DNA from: Lentzea sp. NBRC 102530
GTDB lineage: Bacteria; Actinomycetota; Actinomycetes; Mycobacteriales; Pseudonocardiaceae
Direction: 5' to 3'
Assembly (NCBI RefSeq): GCF_030269365.1
Contig: NZ_BSTF01000016.1
Location: 142,733 to 206,732, forward strand
Length of the DNA stretch: 64,000 nucleotides
Made by a program: the position numbers and the translations under genes. Below, one piece after another: positions 51,498-60,961 of the stretch (its first letter is position 1; the number at the start of each line of letters is the position of its first letter). The notes under the pieces are model-generated. The model was not told where the DNA came from. It did not search any database and saw only the letters and a list, made by a program, of their open reading frames with translations.

Positions 51498-52892
51498 CTA
51501 CGCTGGGTCGGTCGTGTGCCCCTGCTGTGAGCGACCTGTGTGCAGCGAAACCGTGAAGGTGGTGTGGCCGGGACGGCTCGCCACGGACACTTCACCCTCG
51601 TGCGCGCCGACCACGGCCGCCACGATCGACAGGCCGAGGCCCGTGCTGCCGGCCGCACGCGACCGCGAGGAGTCGCCGCGCGCGAAGCGTTCGAAGACCT
51701 CCAGGCCCTGCGGGACGCCGGGGCCGTCGTCGGTGACGGTCAGGTCCACCTGTCCGTTGTGGACGGACAGGCCGGTGGTCACGGTGGTGCCGGGCGGGGT
51801 GTGCGTGCGGGCGTTGGACAGCAGGTTGCCGATGACCTGGTGCAGCCGCTGCACGTCACCGGTGATCGTCACCGGGTCGCCGGGCAGGGCGAGCTTCCAG
51901 CGGTGGTCCGGGCCCGCGATCCGGGCGTCACCGACGACGTCGAGCACCAGCCGGGAGAGGTCGACGTCCTCGCTCTCCAACGGCCTGCCGGCGTCGAGGC
52001 GGGCGAGCAGCAGCAGGTCCTCGACGAGCGAGGTCATCCGCACCGCCTCGGACTCGACGCGGCCCATCGCGTGCGTGATCTCGGGCGGCACGTCGGCGTC
52101 GGTGCGCCGGGTCAGCTCGGCGTACCCGCGGATGGCGGCCAGCGGCGTGCGGAGTTCGTGCGAGGCGTCCGCGACGAACTGGCGGACGCGCGTTTCGCTG
52201 TCGTGCCGGGCTTTCAGGGCCTGGTCGACGTGGCCGAGCATCCGGTTGAGCGCCAGGCCGACCTTGCCGACCTCCGTCGCGGGATCGGTGTCCTCCTCCG
52301 GTACGCGTTCGGCGAGCGCGACCTCGCCCTCGTGCAACGGCAGTTCGGAGACGCGGGTGGCCGTCTCGGCGACGCGGTCCAGCGGCACGAGCGCGCGCCG
52401 CACGATCACCCGGCCCGCCAGCGCCACCGCCGCGACGCCCGCGACGAGCAACCCGGCGAGGATCCACACCATCTGCCAGACGATGTCGGTGACGTTCGAC
52501 ATCGGCAGGCCCTTGATGCCCATCCGGTCGGTGACCACGCGGAACTCGCCGGCGTCGCCCAGGTCGACGGTGTTGATGGTCGACGGCGCGGCCTCGAGCA
52601 CCCTGATCTCGTCGGCGGTGAGCAGGCGCGGCGCGTCCCAGCCGGGCCGTTCGACGGTGCCCGCGACGCTGCCGTCCGGGAAGATCCGCGCGTTGATGCC
52701 GGGCGGACCGTACTGCTGGCCGGGCGGTCCCGGCCGCATCATGGTGACCTCGCGGTCGAGGTTGTTGAGCAGGAACGCGTGCAGCGCGAGCACCGACACC
52801 CCGCCGATCACCAGGCACAGCGCGGTGAGCAGGACTATCTGGCCCGAGACGAGCTGCGCCCGCAGGGTTCTAGGTCGCAGGCTTGAGGACAT
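51498..52892 (-). CDS. Sensor histidine kinase
   Basis: The product is 464 residues. One span near residues 10-40 (VSGQIVLLTALCLVIGGVSVLAL) and another near 140 (VWQMVWILAGLLVAGVAAVALAG) flank an extracytoplasmic sensor. HAMP follows, then HisKA with FVADASHELRTPLAAIRGYAEL (phospho-His), and HATPase with N box NLLSNARTHTP, G1 DDGPGVPQ and G2 STGLGLSIV. Its start overlaps the response-regulator gene, so they form one operon. It probably tunes the adjoining glycosyltransferases. Confidence 0.94.
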   Translation of the reverse strand: MSSSLRPRTLRAQLVSGQIVLLTALCLVIGGVSVLALHAFLLNNLDREVTMMRPGPPGQQYGPPGINARIFPDGSVAGTVERPGWDAPRLLTADEIRVLEAAPSTINTVDLGDAGEFRVVTDRMGIKGLPMSNVTDIVWQMVWILAGLLVAGVAAVALAGRVIVRRALVPLDRVAETATRVSELPLHEGEVALAERVPEEDTDPATEVGKVGLALNRMLGHVDQALKARHDSETRVRQFVADASHELRTPLAAIRGYAELTRRTDADVPPEITHAMGRVESEAVRMTSLVEDLLLLARLDAGRPLESEDVDLSRLVLDVVGDARIAGPDHRWKLALPGDPVTITGDVQRLHQVIGNLLSNARTHTPPGTTVTTGLSVHNGQVDLTVTDDGPGVPQGLEVFERFARGDSSRSRAAGSTGLGLSIVAAVVGAHEGEVSVASRPGHTTFTVSLHTGRSQQGHTTDPA

Positions 52893-53586
52893 ACCCGGCG
52901 CCTCGCATCGTGTGGATCATCGGGGTGCGCCCGGCGTCGATCTTCTTGCGCAGGTACGAGATGTAGAGCTCGACGATGTTCGCCTGGCCGCCGAAGTCGT
53001 AGCTCCACACCCGGTCCAGGATCTGGGCCTTGCTCAGCACCCGCTTCGGGTTGCGCATGAGGTAGCGCAGCAGTTCGAACTCCGTGGCGGTCAGGTCGAT
53101 CGACGTGCCGGCGCGTTCGACCTCGCGGGTCTCCTCGTTCAGCGACAGGTCGCCGACGACCAGCCGGGTGCCCGCGTCCGCGTCGGTCACGCCGGTGCGC
53201 CGCAGCAGTGCGCGCAGCCGCAGCACGACCTCCTCCAGGCTGAACGGCTTGGTGACGTAGTCGTCGCCCCCGGCGGTCAGCCCGGCGATGCGGTCCTCGA
53301 CGGCGTCCTTCGCCGTCAGGAACAGCACGGGCAGGATCGGGGCCTCCGCGCGCATCTTGCGCAGCACCTCGAAGCCGTCGAAGTCGGGCAGCATCACGTC
53401 GAGCACGACGACGTCCGGGCGGAACTCCCGTGCGGTCTTCACGGCCGTGGTGCCGTCGAGCGCCGTGCGCACGTCCCACTTCTCCATGCGCAGCGCCATC
53501 GACATCAGCTCGGCCAGGGTGGACTCGTCGTCGACGACGAGCACCCGGACCGGCGTTCCGTCCGGCCTGCGGAGTTCGGTCTTCAT
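52870..53586 (-). CDS. OmpR-family response regulator
   Basis: The 238-residue product is called from ATG 53586; ATG 53595 is an alternative, with GGGAG closer to it. The receiver domain has VDDE, the phospho-Asp in VVVLDVMLPDFDG, LFLTAKD and DDYVTKPFSLEE. The winged helix has LTATEFELLRYLMRNPKRVLSKAQILDRVW and ELYISYLRKKID. It overlaps the kinase gene by 23 bp. Confidence 0.93.
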   Translation of the reverse strand: MKTELRRPDGTPVRVLVVDDESTLAELMSMALRMEKWDVRTALDGTTAVKTAREFRPDVVVLDVMLPDFDGFEVLRKMRAEAPILPVLFLTAKDAVEDRIAGLTAGGDDYVTKPFSLEEVVLRLRALLRRTGVTDADAGTRLVVGDLSLNEETREVERAGTSIDLTATEFELLRYLMRNPKRVLSKAQILDRVWSYDFGGQANIVELYISYLRKKIDAGRTPMIHTMRGAGYVLKPAT

Positions 53587-53703
53587 CGCGCGCATGGCTC
53601 CCATCGTGAACGCGGATCCTGTGTACCAGCTGTGAGCGATCCCCACAGCTCAGGCCTACGGCGCACACAGGTCCGGCACAGGCGCGGCCGCGACGGTTGC
53701 CCC

Positions 53704-54207
53704 ATGACCGAACAACAGCCCCCGGAGTGGGGAGCACCGCAGCCCGTCGAGCAGGCTCGCCCCGCGTGGACCGCGAAGAAGACGGTGGCGGCCGTGGCCA
53801 TCGCCGTCGCGATCGCCGGTGCCGGAGGCGTCGCGATCTACGCGGCCAGCGGCACGAACCAGCAGGGTGACGCGATGGGCGCGGGAGGACCCGGCGGCAT
53901 GGGCGGCGCGCCGCCGGACGGGATGGGCGGCGGCCTGCGCGGGGGCCTCGGCTTCGGCGACACGACGCACGGCGAGTTCCAGACCGGCGAGGTGACCGCG
54001 ATCAGCGACTCCTCCGTCGAGGTGAAGTCGACGGACGGCTACTCCAAGACGTACGTGATCGACGCCGACACCGTGGCCGAAGGTGTCGAGAAGGGGGACA
54101 CCGTGACGGTGATCGCCACCACAGAAGACGGCAGGTCCGTCGCCACGAGCGTCGTCGAACCCGGTCAACGCGGTCAGCGGACCGGGCAGGCCCCTCCCAC
54201 GAGGTGA
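53704..54207 (+). CDS. Membrane-anchored protein with extracytoplasmic DUF5666-like domain
   Basis: The product is 167 residues from ATG 53704. An N-terminal Pro/Gln-rich cytoplasmic part precedes one span (VAAVAIAVAIAGAGGVAIYAAS), a Gly/Met-rich stretch (GAGGPGGMGGAPPDGMGGG) and a small beta domain (FQTGEVTAISDSSVEVKSTDGYSKTYVID). It is divergent from the two-component operon, so a common signal is likely. Its Gly-rich segment echoes the Gly-rich loops of the nearby glycosyltransferases. Confidence 0.85.
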   Translation: MTEQQPPEWGAPQPVEQARPAWTAKKTVAAVAIAVAIAGAGGVAIYAASGTNQQGDAMGAGGPGGMGGAPPDGMGGGLRGGLGFGDTTHGEFQTGEVTAISDSSVEVKSTDGYSKTYVIDADTVAEGVEKGDTVTVIATTEDGRSVATSVVEPGQRGQRTGQAPPTR

Positions 54208-54269
54208 TTTGGGGTCAAGTGTGAGCGGTTATGGTCGGGTGATCAGCCCGACCACGACCGGAGGTGAGC

Positions 54270-55946
54270 GTGCGGACGTTCACCCTGACGGTGATGGGTT
54301 CGACAGACCTGCACGGCAACCTGTTCAACTGGGACTACTACCTCAACCGCGAGTTCGACGACCACGCGCACAACGACGTCGGGCTCGCGAAGATCTCGAC
54401 CCTGGTGAACGACGTGCGGTCGGCGGTCGGGCGGCATCGGACGTTGCTGCTCGACGCCGGTGACACCATCCAGGGCACCCCGCTCGCGTACTACTACGCG
54501 AAGGTCGAACCCATCGCGCGTGGCGGGCACGTGCACCCGATGGCGGCGGCGATGAACGCCATCGGCTACAGCGCCGCGGCCCTGGGGAACCACGAGTTCA
54601 ACTACGGGCTGAAGGTGCTGCGGACGTTCGAACGGCAGCTGGACTTCCCGTTGCTGGCGGCGAACGCGGTGGACGTCGCGACGGGACTGCCCGCGTTCCC
54701 GCCGTACGTGGTGAAGACGGTGTGGCGCACCGGCGGGGCGCCGTTGAAGATCGGGATCCTCGGGCTCACCAACCCCGGGATCGCGGTGTGGGACCGCGCC
54801 CACGTCGACGGCGTGCTGACGTTCCCGGGGCTCGTGGAGCAGGCGCTGCACTGGGTTCCGGAGATCCGCCGCAAGTCCGACCTGGTGATCGTGGTGGCGC
54901 ACTCGGGGGCCGACCTGTCGTCGTCGCTCGGCGACCAGGTGCCGTTCCCGGAGAACTGCGCCGAACTGGTGGCCGAGACGGTGCCGGGGATCGACGCGAT
55001 CCTGGTCGGGCACGCGCACGTGGAGATCCCGTCGCGGACCGTGGTGAACAAGGTGACCGGACGGCCGGTGCTGCTGACCGAGCCGTTGTTCTGGGGCAAG
55101 CGCTTGTCCGTCATGGAGTTCGACCTGCGCCACGACGGGCGCTGGGAGCTCACCGAGTCGCGGGCCTCGGTGCTGTCGTCGGCTTCCGTGGACGAGGACC
55201 CGCGGATCGTGCGGTTGCTGCGGCGCGACCACGAGAAGGTCGTGTCGTACGTCAACGCGCGGGTGGGCACGTGCACGGCCGCGATGTCGGCGGCGCGCTC
55301 GCGGTTCGAGGACACGCCCGCGTTGCGGTTCATCAACCACGTGCAGGCGCTGGAACTGGCGAAGTCCACGTCGTTGCCGGTGCTGTCGCTGTGCGCGCCC
55401 TTCAACCGGGCGGCGGCGATCCCGGCGGGGGACGTGTCCGTCCGGGACGTGGCCGGGCTCTACATCTTCGACAACACGCTGGTGGGCGTGCGGATGACGG
55501 GCGGGCAGCTGCGCGACTTCCTGGAGGAGTCGGCGCGGTACTTCGCGCAGGTCTCCGGCCCGGGACCGTTCACCGCCGCGCAGGTCTCCCACGACGTGCC
55601 GGACTACAACTTCGACATCGCGTACGGGCTGTCGGCGCCGCTGACGTACGACATCGACATCGCCGCCCCGGCCGGCGCGCGGATCCGCGCGCTGTCCTAC
55701 GACGGGCGGCCGATCGACGACTCGGCCGAGTTCGCCGTGGCCGTGAACAACTACCGGCAGGCGGGCGGCGGCGACTTCCCGCACGTCGCGGCGGCGCCCG
55801 TGCTGCACAACCGGCAGCAGGAGATCCGGCAGCTGCTGATCGACTGGGTGAAGGCGGCGGGCTCGCTCGACCCCGCCGCGTTCGCGGGCTCGGACTGGCG
55901 GCTGGTGTCCGGTGGCGAACCCGTGGTGGTTTCCACCAAAGAGTGA
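54270..55946 (+). CDS. Bifunctional metallophosphatase/5'-nucleotidase
   Basis: The product is 558 residues. GTG 54270 is five bases from GGAGG; GTG 54264 touches that site. The metallophosphatase domain has STDLHGN, LLLDAGDTIQGTP, ALGNHEFNYG, VVAHSGAD and ILVGHAHVEIPS. The C-terminal nucleotidase domain has AAIPAGDVSVRDVAGLYIFDNTLVGVRMTG and VAVNNYRQAGGGDFP. No signal peptide is present, unlike many secreted relatives, so a cytosolic role in nucleotide recycling is suggested. Confidence 0.93.
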   Translation: MRTFTLTVMGSTDLHGNLFNWDYYLNREFDDHAHNDVGLAKISTLVNDVRSAVGRHRTLLLDAGDTIQGTPLAYYYAKVEPIARGGHVHPMAAAMNAIGYSAAALGNHEFNYGLKVLRTFERQLDFPLLAANAVDVATGLPAFPPYVVKTVWRTGGAPLKIGILGLTNPGIAVWDRAHVDGVLTFPGLVEQALHWVPEIRRKSDLVIVVAHSGADLSSSLGDQVPFPENCAELVAETVPGIDAILVGHAHVEIPSRTVVNKVTGRPVLLTEPLFWGKRLSVMEFDLRHDGRWELTESRASVLSSASVDEDPRIVRLLRRDHEKVVSYVNARVGTCTAAMSAARSRFEDTPALRFINHVQALELAKSTSLPVLSLCAPFNRAAAIPAGDVSVRDVAGLYIFDNTLVGVRMTGGQLRDFLEESARYFAQVSGPGPFTAAQVSHDVPDYNFDIAYGLSAPLTYDIDIAAPAGARIRALSYDGRPIDDSAEFAVAVNNYRQAGGGDFPHVAAAPVLHNRQQEIRQLLIDWVKAAGSLDPAAFAGSDWRLVSGGEPVVVSTKE

Positions 55947-56020
55947 ATTCCGGCCCGGCGTCCTGCTGGTTCCCGCCGGGGCGGTGGAAGTCGACCAAGC
56001 ATTTGAGATAGGCCAAGCGC

Positions 56021-56470
56021 GTGCAGTTGCCGCAACGCGTTGCCGTCGGCGCACTCGTCGTGCCTGCCCTGCTCGCTTCGGTGGGCCTCGCCGCGCACCC
56101 CGCTCCGGCCGTGGCACCCGGTCAGCTGGTGATCGCGGTGCGGCCGGCCGAGGTCGTGCTGGCGGGCACCGCCGCGTCCGCCGGGGAACGCCAGCAGGTC
56201 GTGGACGCCGTGCGCGCCCTGTCGGACCGCAGGGTCACCGACGTGATGACGCTCGGGGACCGCGCACCCGTCAGCGCCGCCGTGGCCGCCGCGCTGCTGC
56301 GGGCCGTGCTCGACCGGGGCGTCACCGAGTTCACCGGTGTCGTCCACGAAGGACACCTGACCGCGTCGGCACGCGTGGCGGACCCGCAGCGCGCGGGGTC
56401 GCTGAGCGACGCGCTGCGCTCGGCCGCCCCCGGACTGCGCGTCGACGAGGACTTCACCACTACGGGCTAG
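56021..56470 (+). CDS. BON-domain-like exported or membrane-anchored protein (Arf-type)
   Basis: The product is 149 residues from GTG 56021. An N-terminal hydrophobic segment (VAVGALVVPALLASVGLAAHP) is followed by two alternating alpha/beta halves (LVIAVRPAEVVLAGTAASAGERQQVVDAV and FTGVVHEGHLTASARV) resembling tandem BON folds. With the next gene it recalls the mycobacterial arfABC (OmpATb) cluster. The assignment rests on pattern and context. Confidence 0.7.
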   Translation: MQLPQRVAVGALVVPALLASVGLAAHPAPAVAPGQLVIAVRPAEVVLAGTAASAGERQQVVDAVRALSDRRVTDVMTLGDRAPVSAAVAAALLRAVLDRGVTEFTGVVHEGHLTASARVADPQRAGSLSDALRSAAPGLRVDEDFTTTG

Positions 56471-56480
56471 GAGCTGTTCG

Positions 56481-56792
56481 GTGTTCGGGTTCTTCTTCCA
56501 GATGTTCCTGCTGTGCGCGGGCGCGTTCCTGGCCGGCGTCCTGCTGACGTGGCTGACGATGCGCTCGCGCGACGCGGCGGCGGCCGAGGCCCGGCCGCTG
56601 TCGATCATGGAGGAGCCCGCGGCCGCCGTGCCCGCCATCAAGGCGAACTCGCGCACGATGATGTTCCACACGCCCGACTCGCCGTACTACAAGCGCATGA
56701 AGGGCGACGCGTTCTTCCACTCGCCGGAGGACGCCCGCCGCGCCGGGTACACGATGTGGACGCCCCGCCCGCGCGTTCCCGCTGACGCCTAG
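56481..56792 (+). CDS. Sunset-domain (ArfC-like) small membrane protein
   Basis: The product is 103 residues. One N-terminal span (FQMFLLCAGAFLAGVLLTWLTM) is followed by the sunset-type motif IKANSRTMMFHTPDSPYYKRM and FFHSPEDARRAGYTMW. In mycobacteria such proteins accompany the OmpATb channel. It starts ten bases after the previous stop, so both are co-expressed. Confidence 0.8.
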   Translation: MFGFFFQMFLLCAGAFLAGVLLTWLTMRSRDAAAAEARPLSIMEEPAAAVPAIKANSRTMMFHTPDSPYYKRMKGDAFFHSPEDARRAGYTMWTPRPRVPADA

Positions 56793-56976
56793 CGCGTCGC
56801 TGGGCAACTGCCCGGAAGCCCTGTCCGCCCCACCCGAACCCGCTTCACGTTTCCCTGCCGCACGCGGGACCCTCGCGTGCGCCCAGCGCGAACGAAAGCT
56901 CCCCGCGTGCACCCCGGCAACGTGAAACGCGCTCGTGAAGCGAGCGCGGCCACGGACAGGACTCCTGGCCAAGTGC

Positions 56977-57417
56977 TCAGCGCGTGCGCAGCCAGGCGTC
57001 GAGGGTCAGGTAGTCGGCGTCGGTCAGGCCGTGCCGCGGGTTCACCGCGTGCAGCAGGGCGTTGCCGTGGTGCTCGGCGACCCAGCGGCGATCGGTCTCG
57101 CTGATCTCGTCGTCCACCCAGGCGAACGGCCGGGTGCCGGCGATCGCTGTCAGGCCGCGGGTCTTCCAGTGCAGGCAGTTCTCCGGTTCCTCGTCGTCCG
57201 CCCAGTTCGCGACCTGGAGGGGTGGCAGGCCCAGCAGGGGCGCGATGTGGGTGTTGGCGTCGTCCATCCAGGTCGTGGCCCAGATCAGCTCGCACGGCAG
57301 GGCGGCGAGCCACGGGCCGTGCGCGGGGTCGAGGCGGGGGAGACCGGGATCGCCGGGGACGCCGTCGCCGAACGGCAGCAGCGGGCCGTCGACGTCGAGG
57401 AAGAGGATGGGGCGCAC
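56977..57417 (-). CDS. HAD-superfamily phosphatase-like protein
   Basis: The product is 146 residues from GTG 57417. HAD motif I is ILFLDVDGPLLPFG (nucleophile and acid Asp), motif II ATTWMDDANTHIAPL, and motif IV FAWVDDEIS. No cap domain is present, so a macromolecular or small phospho-substrate is possible. It is divergent from mug by 22 bp. Confidence 0.87.
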   Translation of the reverse strand: MRPILFLDVDGPLLPFGDGVPGDPGLPRLDPAHGPWLAALPCELIWATTWMDDANTHIAPLLGLPPLQVANWADDEEPENCLHWKTRGLTAIAGTRPFAWVDDEISETDRRWVAEHHGNALLHAVNPRHGLTDADYLTLDAWLRTR

Positions 57418-57427
57418 GGCACCACCG

Positions 57428-57433
57428 TAAACT
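57428..57433 (+). promoter_or_regulatory. -10 element for a leaderless mug transcript
   Basis: TAAACT ends six bases before GTG 57440, the spacing at which transcription would start on the start codon. No ribosome site precedes the GTG. The same arrangement (TAGGTT at 62137-62142) precedes GTG 62149. Confidence 0.5.
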
Positions 57434-57439
57434 CGTCAG

Positions 57440-57934
57440 GTGATTGCCGATGTGATCAAGCCCGGACTCGACGTGTTGTTCTGCGGGATCAACCCGGGGC
57501 TCGTGTCCGAGGCGACCGGGCACCACTTCGCTCGGCCCGGAAACCGGTTCTGGCCCGCGCTGCATTCGTCCGGGTTCACCCCGTACCAGTTCGCACCGGC
57601 TGAGCAGGAGAAACTGCTCGATCTCGGGCTCGGCATCACGAACGTCGTCGCCCGCCCGAGCGCCCAGGCCGCCGAATTGACAATTGACGAAATGAAGCAA
57701 GGTGCGGTGGAGCTGACCGAAAAGGTCGAGCGGTATTCACCGAAGGTTCTCGCGGTGCTCGGCGTGACGGTGTACCGGGCCGCGTTCGGCCGGAAGAAAG
57801 CACAGGTCGGGGCGCAGCAGGACACGGTGGGCGGGGTGCGGGTGTGGATCCTGCCGAATCCGAGCGGGCTGAACGCCCACTGGCAGTTGCCGGCGCTCGC
57901 GGAGGAGTTCAGGCGTCTCAAAAGCAGCCTCTAG
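57440..57934 (+). CDS. mug: G/U mismatch-specific DNA glycosylase (Mug)
   Basis: Removes uracil or ethenocytosine opposite G. The product is 164 residues, normal for the family. The active-site motif LFCGINPGL, FARPGNRFWPALHSSGFTP, the GITNVVARPS loop and the LPNPSGLNAHW intercalation motif are intact. The GTG start is probably leaderless. Confidence 0.94.
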   Translation: MIADVIKPGLDVLFCGINPGLVSEATGHHFARPGNRFWPALHSSGFTPYQFAPAEQEKLLDLGLGITNVVARPSAQAAELTIDEMKQGAVELTEKVERYSPKVLAVLGVTVYRAAFGRKKAQVGAQQDTVGGVRVWILPNPSGLNAHWQLPALAEEFRRLKSSL

Positions 57935-58126
57935 AAAGGGAACGAAAGTTCACATTCATGCCCACTGAAAGTGGGCTGGACGGAGCGGGGTCTGGTCTGG
58001 TTGCATCCAGATCTGCGTCCGTTCGAGTGCATTCACCTGGAAGTGGAACCCCGGAATGCCGGGCTGCGTCAAAATTTGGCAATGCCGTGCAGGACTTGGT
58101 GAATCTTCAACACTGGTGGGGGCGCA

Positions 58127-60961
58127 GTGGAGATCAGGATTCTCGGGCCGGTGGAACCGACGGTGCCGCCGAAGCCCGCGCAGATCTTAGCCGTCCTGGC
58201 GGTCGAGTGCGGCAAGATCGTGCCCGTCGAGCGCCTGATCGACCTCATCTGGGGTGAGGAACCGCCGCCGCAGGCGCGCAAGTCGCTGCAGGTGCACATC
58301 TCCAGCCTGCGCCGCACCGGGCTGCCGGTCGAGCACCGGGCCGCGGGCTACGTGCTGAACACCGACCCCGAGTCCGTCGACCTGCACGCGTTCCGCCGGC
58401 TCGTGGCGCGAGCCCACGACGAAGTCGACCTCAAACTCAAGGCCGAGGCCCTGGACAGCGCGTTGCAGCTGTGGCGCGGCACGCCGGTGGTGTTCGCGCA
58501 GACCCTCGACGTGCAACGGCTCGCCGCCGCCGAGGCGTGGGTCGACGCGGAACTGGCGCTGGGCCGCCACGCCGAGCTGGTCGACCGGCTCGGGGCGTTC
58601 GTCGCGGAGTACCCGCTGGCCGAACGGCTGCGCGGGCAGCTGATGACGGCGCTGGCGCGGGCGGGCAGGCGGGCGGACGCCATGCGGGTGTTCCGCGAGA
58701 CGCGCAAGGTGCTCGTCGACGAGCTCGGCGTCGAGCCCGGTGAGCAGTTGCAGCAGCTCTACCGGGACGTGCTGGAGGGCTCGCGGGACAGCCGCCGCAA
58801 CTACCTGCCGCGCGACGCGGGCGACTTCACCGGCCGCGACCGGGAGCTGTCCCGGCTGCTCGACGGCGACGGCGGCGTCTGGTGGATCGAGGGACCGGCC
58901 GGTGTCGGCAAGTCGGCGCTGGCCGTGCACGCGGCGCACCGGCTGGCGGACCGCTACCCGGACGGGCAGCTGTTCGTGGACCTGCACTCGCCGTCCGGCG
59001 CGCTCGACGCCCTGCTGCGGGCGATGGACGTGCCGAGCGAACGGATCCCGGAGTCGGCCGAGGAACGCGCGGCGCTGTGGCGGGCCACGGTCAGCGGGCG
59101 GCGGGTCGTGATCGTGCTGGACGGCGTCACGAGCGTCTCGCAGGTCAGGCCGCTGCTGCCGGGCAGTCCGGGCTGCCTGACGCTGATCACCAGCCGCAGC
59201 AGGCTGTGCGGGCTCGAGGGCGTGCGCCGGATCCCGCTCGACGTGCTGGGCAACGACGAGGCCGTGACGTTGCTGCGGCGCATCCTCGGCGACGACCGGG
59301 TGGCCGCGGAACCGGACCAGGCCGACGAGGTCGCGCGGCTCTGCGGCTACCTGCCGCTCGCGGTGCGCATCACCGGCGCGCGGCTCGCGGGACGCGCGCA
59401 CTGGCCGGTGTCGAAGCTCGTCAGGCGGCTGTCGGACGAACGGTCGCGGCTCGACGAGCTGGTGGCCGACGACCTGGCGGTGCGGTCGAGCCTGGAGCTG
59501 ACCTACCGGGCGCTCGACGCGAACGCCCGCCGCGCGTACCGGATCTTCGGGTTCCTCGGGCTGCCCGAGGTGCCGAGCTTCCTGTGGGTGCACCTGCTGG
59601 ACGAGGACGTGCTCGACCAGCTCGTGGACGCACGGCTGCTCGACGTGATCGGCAGCGCGCGGTACCGGATGCACGAGCTGGTGCGGCTGCACGCCCGCGA
59701 GCTCGCCGAGGCCGAGGACCCGTTGCCCGACCGGGAGGACGTGGTGCGCCGGGCCGTCGTCGCGGCGCTGTCCACTGTGGACGGGCTGACCGAGCAGCTG
59801 TTCCTCGCCGTGCCGCGGATGCAGGACTCGCTGGGCGTGCTCGCCCCGGTGGCGCGGCCCGCCGACAAGGACGCGTGGTTCGCCCACGAGGAACCGCTGC
59901 TCGTGCGGCTGGTGGAACGGGCGGCCGAGCTCGGCCTGGTGGAGATCGGCGCGCAGCTCGCCGAGGTGCTGGTGTTCGCCTGGTTCGGGCTCAGGAACCG
60001 GTACGAGGCCTGGGAAAGGACGCACACGGCCGCGCTGGAGGCGGCGTGGCGGACCGGGGACGTGCGGCTGGAGGCGGTGCTGCGGTGCAGCCTCGGGCAG
60101 ATGCACTACAAGCGGGACAACCTGGTCGAGGCGCGGTCCTGGTTCGACACCGCGCAGACGTTGTTCGTGGGCCTGGGAGACCAGCGCGGTGAGGCCGTCG
60201 CGATGAACGGCATCGGCATGGTGTGCCGGGACCTCGGCCAGTACCCGTGCGCGCTGGAGGCGCTGGACCGCGCCCGTGAGCTGCTGGCGTCCCACGACCT
60301 GGAGGGCGAGGCGCACGCGCTGTACGGAATCGGCTCCATCAAAAGGGAACTGGCCGACGACGCGGGTGCGTTCGAGACGTTGCGGCAGGCCGCGGAGGTG
60401 TACCGGCGGGCGAGCAGCCGCCGGGGCGAGGCGTTGGCGGCGCGCGGGATAGGGCTGGTGCACCGGGCGCGCGGCGAACTGGCCCTCGCCGAGGAGCACA
60501 TCCGGCGCGCGCACGAGATGGTCGCGGGCATCGGGGACGAACTGCTCGGTTGCTACACCGCGCAGGCGTTGGCGAAGGTGTTGCTGCGCCGGGGTTTCCT
60601 CGACCAGGCCGAGGAGTTGATCGGGCAGGCGCTGGACGGCTGCCGCGACGTCGGGGACCGGTTCGGCGAGGCCCTGGTCCGCCGCACGCTGGGGGAGTGG
60701 CGGCTCGCGGCGGGCGACCACGCCGGCGCACGGGCCGTGCTGGCCGATCTGCTGCCGGTGTGGAACGACCTGAGCCTGCCGTTGTGGCGTGCTCGGACTT
60801 TGCGCGACCTGGGAGCGGTCCACGCCCGTCTGGGGGACGTCGAGGGCGCGGACCGCTCCTGGGACGAGGCCGCCGGCCTGTTCACGCGGCTGGGCACCAG
60901 AGAGATGGGAGAGGTGCACCAGTGGCCGGCTCGGTGGGGCCTCGCGTCGGTCAGCCCGTGA
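58127..60961 (+). CDS. AfsR/SARP-family regulator (BTAD - NB-ARC - TPR)
   Basis: The product is 944 residues from GTG 58127. A short winged-helix OmpR-like DNA-binding domain (ILGPVEPTVPPKPAQILAVL; VERLIDLIWGEEPP) leads to a BTAD domain (DLHAFRRLVARAH, RGQLMTALARAGRRADAMRVF). The NB-ARC NTPase has P-loop IEGPAGVGKSALAVH and Walker B RRVVIVLDGV, and C-terminal TPRs follow from about residue 620 (GEAVAMNGIGMVCRDLGQYPCALEAL). Such regulators activate secondary metabolism or morphogenesis in actinomycetes. No biosynthetic cluster is in the window, so its target is unknown. Confidence 0.94.
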   Translation: MEIRILGPVEPTVPPKPAQILAVLAVECGKIVPVERLIDLIWGEEPPPQARKSLQVHISSLRRTGLPVEHRAAGYVLNTDPESVDLHAFRRLVARAHDEVDLKLKAEALDSALQLWRGTPVVFAQTLDVQRLAAAEAWVDAELALGRHAELVDRLGAFVAEYPLAERLRGQLMTALARAGRRADAMRVFRETRKVLVDELGVEPGEQLQQLYRDVLEGSRDSRRNYLPRDAGDFTGRDRELSRLLDGDGGVWWIEGPAGVGKSALAVHAAHRLADRYPDGQLFVDLHSPSGALDALLRAMDVPSERIPESAEERAALWRATVSGRRVVIVLDGVTSVSQVRPLLPGSPGCLTLITSRSRLCGLEGVRRIPLDVLGNDEAVTLLRRILGDDRVAAEPDQADEVARLCGYLPLAVRITGARLAGRAHWPVSKLVRRLSDERSRLDELVADDLAVRSSLELTYRALDANARRAYRIFGFLGLPEVPSFLWVHLLDEDVLDQLVDARLLDVIGSARYRMHELVRLHARELAEAEDPLPDREDVVRRAVVAALSTVDGLTEQLFLAVPRMQDSLGVLAPVARPADKDAWFAHEEPLLVRLVERAAELGLVEIGAQLAEVLVFAWFGLRNRYEAWERTHTAALEAAWRTGDVRLEAVLRCSLGQMHYKRDNLVEARSWFDTAQTLFVGLGDQRGEAVAMNGIGMVCRDLGQYPCALEALDRARELLASHDLEGEAHALYGIGSIKRELADDAGAFETLRQAAEVYRRASSRRGEALAARGIGLVHRARGELALAEEHIRRAHEMVAGIGDELLGCYTAQALAKVLLRRGFLDQAEELIGQALDGCRDVGDRFGEALVRRTLGEWRLAAGDHAGARAVLADLLPVWNDLSLPLWRARTLRDLGAVHARLGDVEGADRSWDEAAGLFTRLGTREMGEVHQWPARWGLASVSP

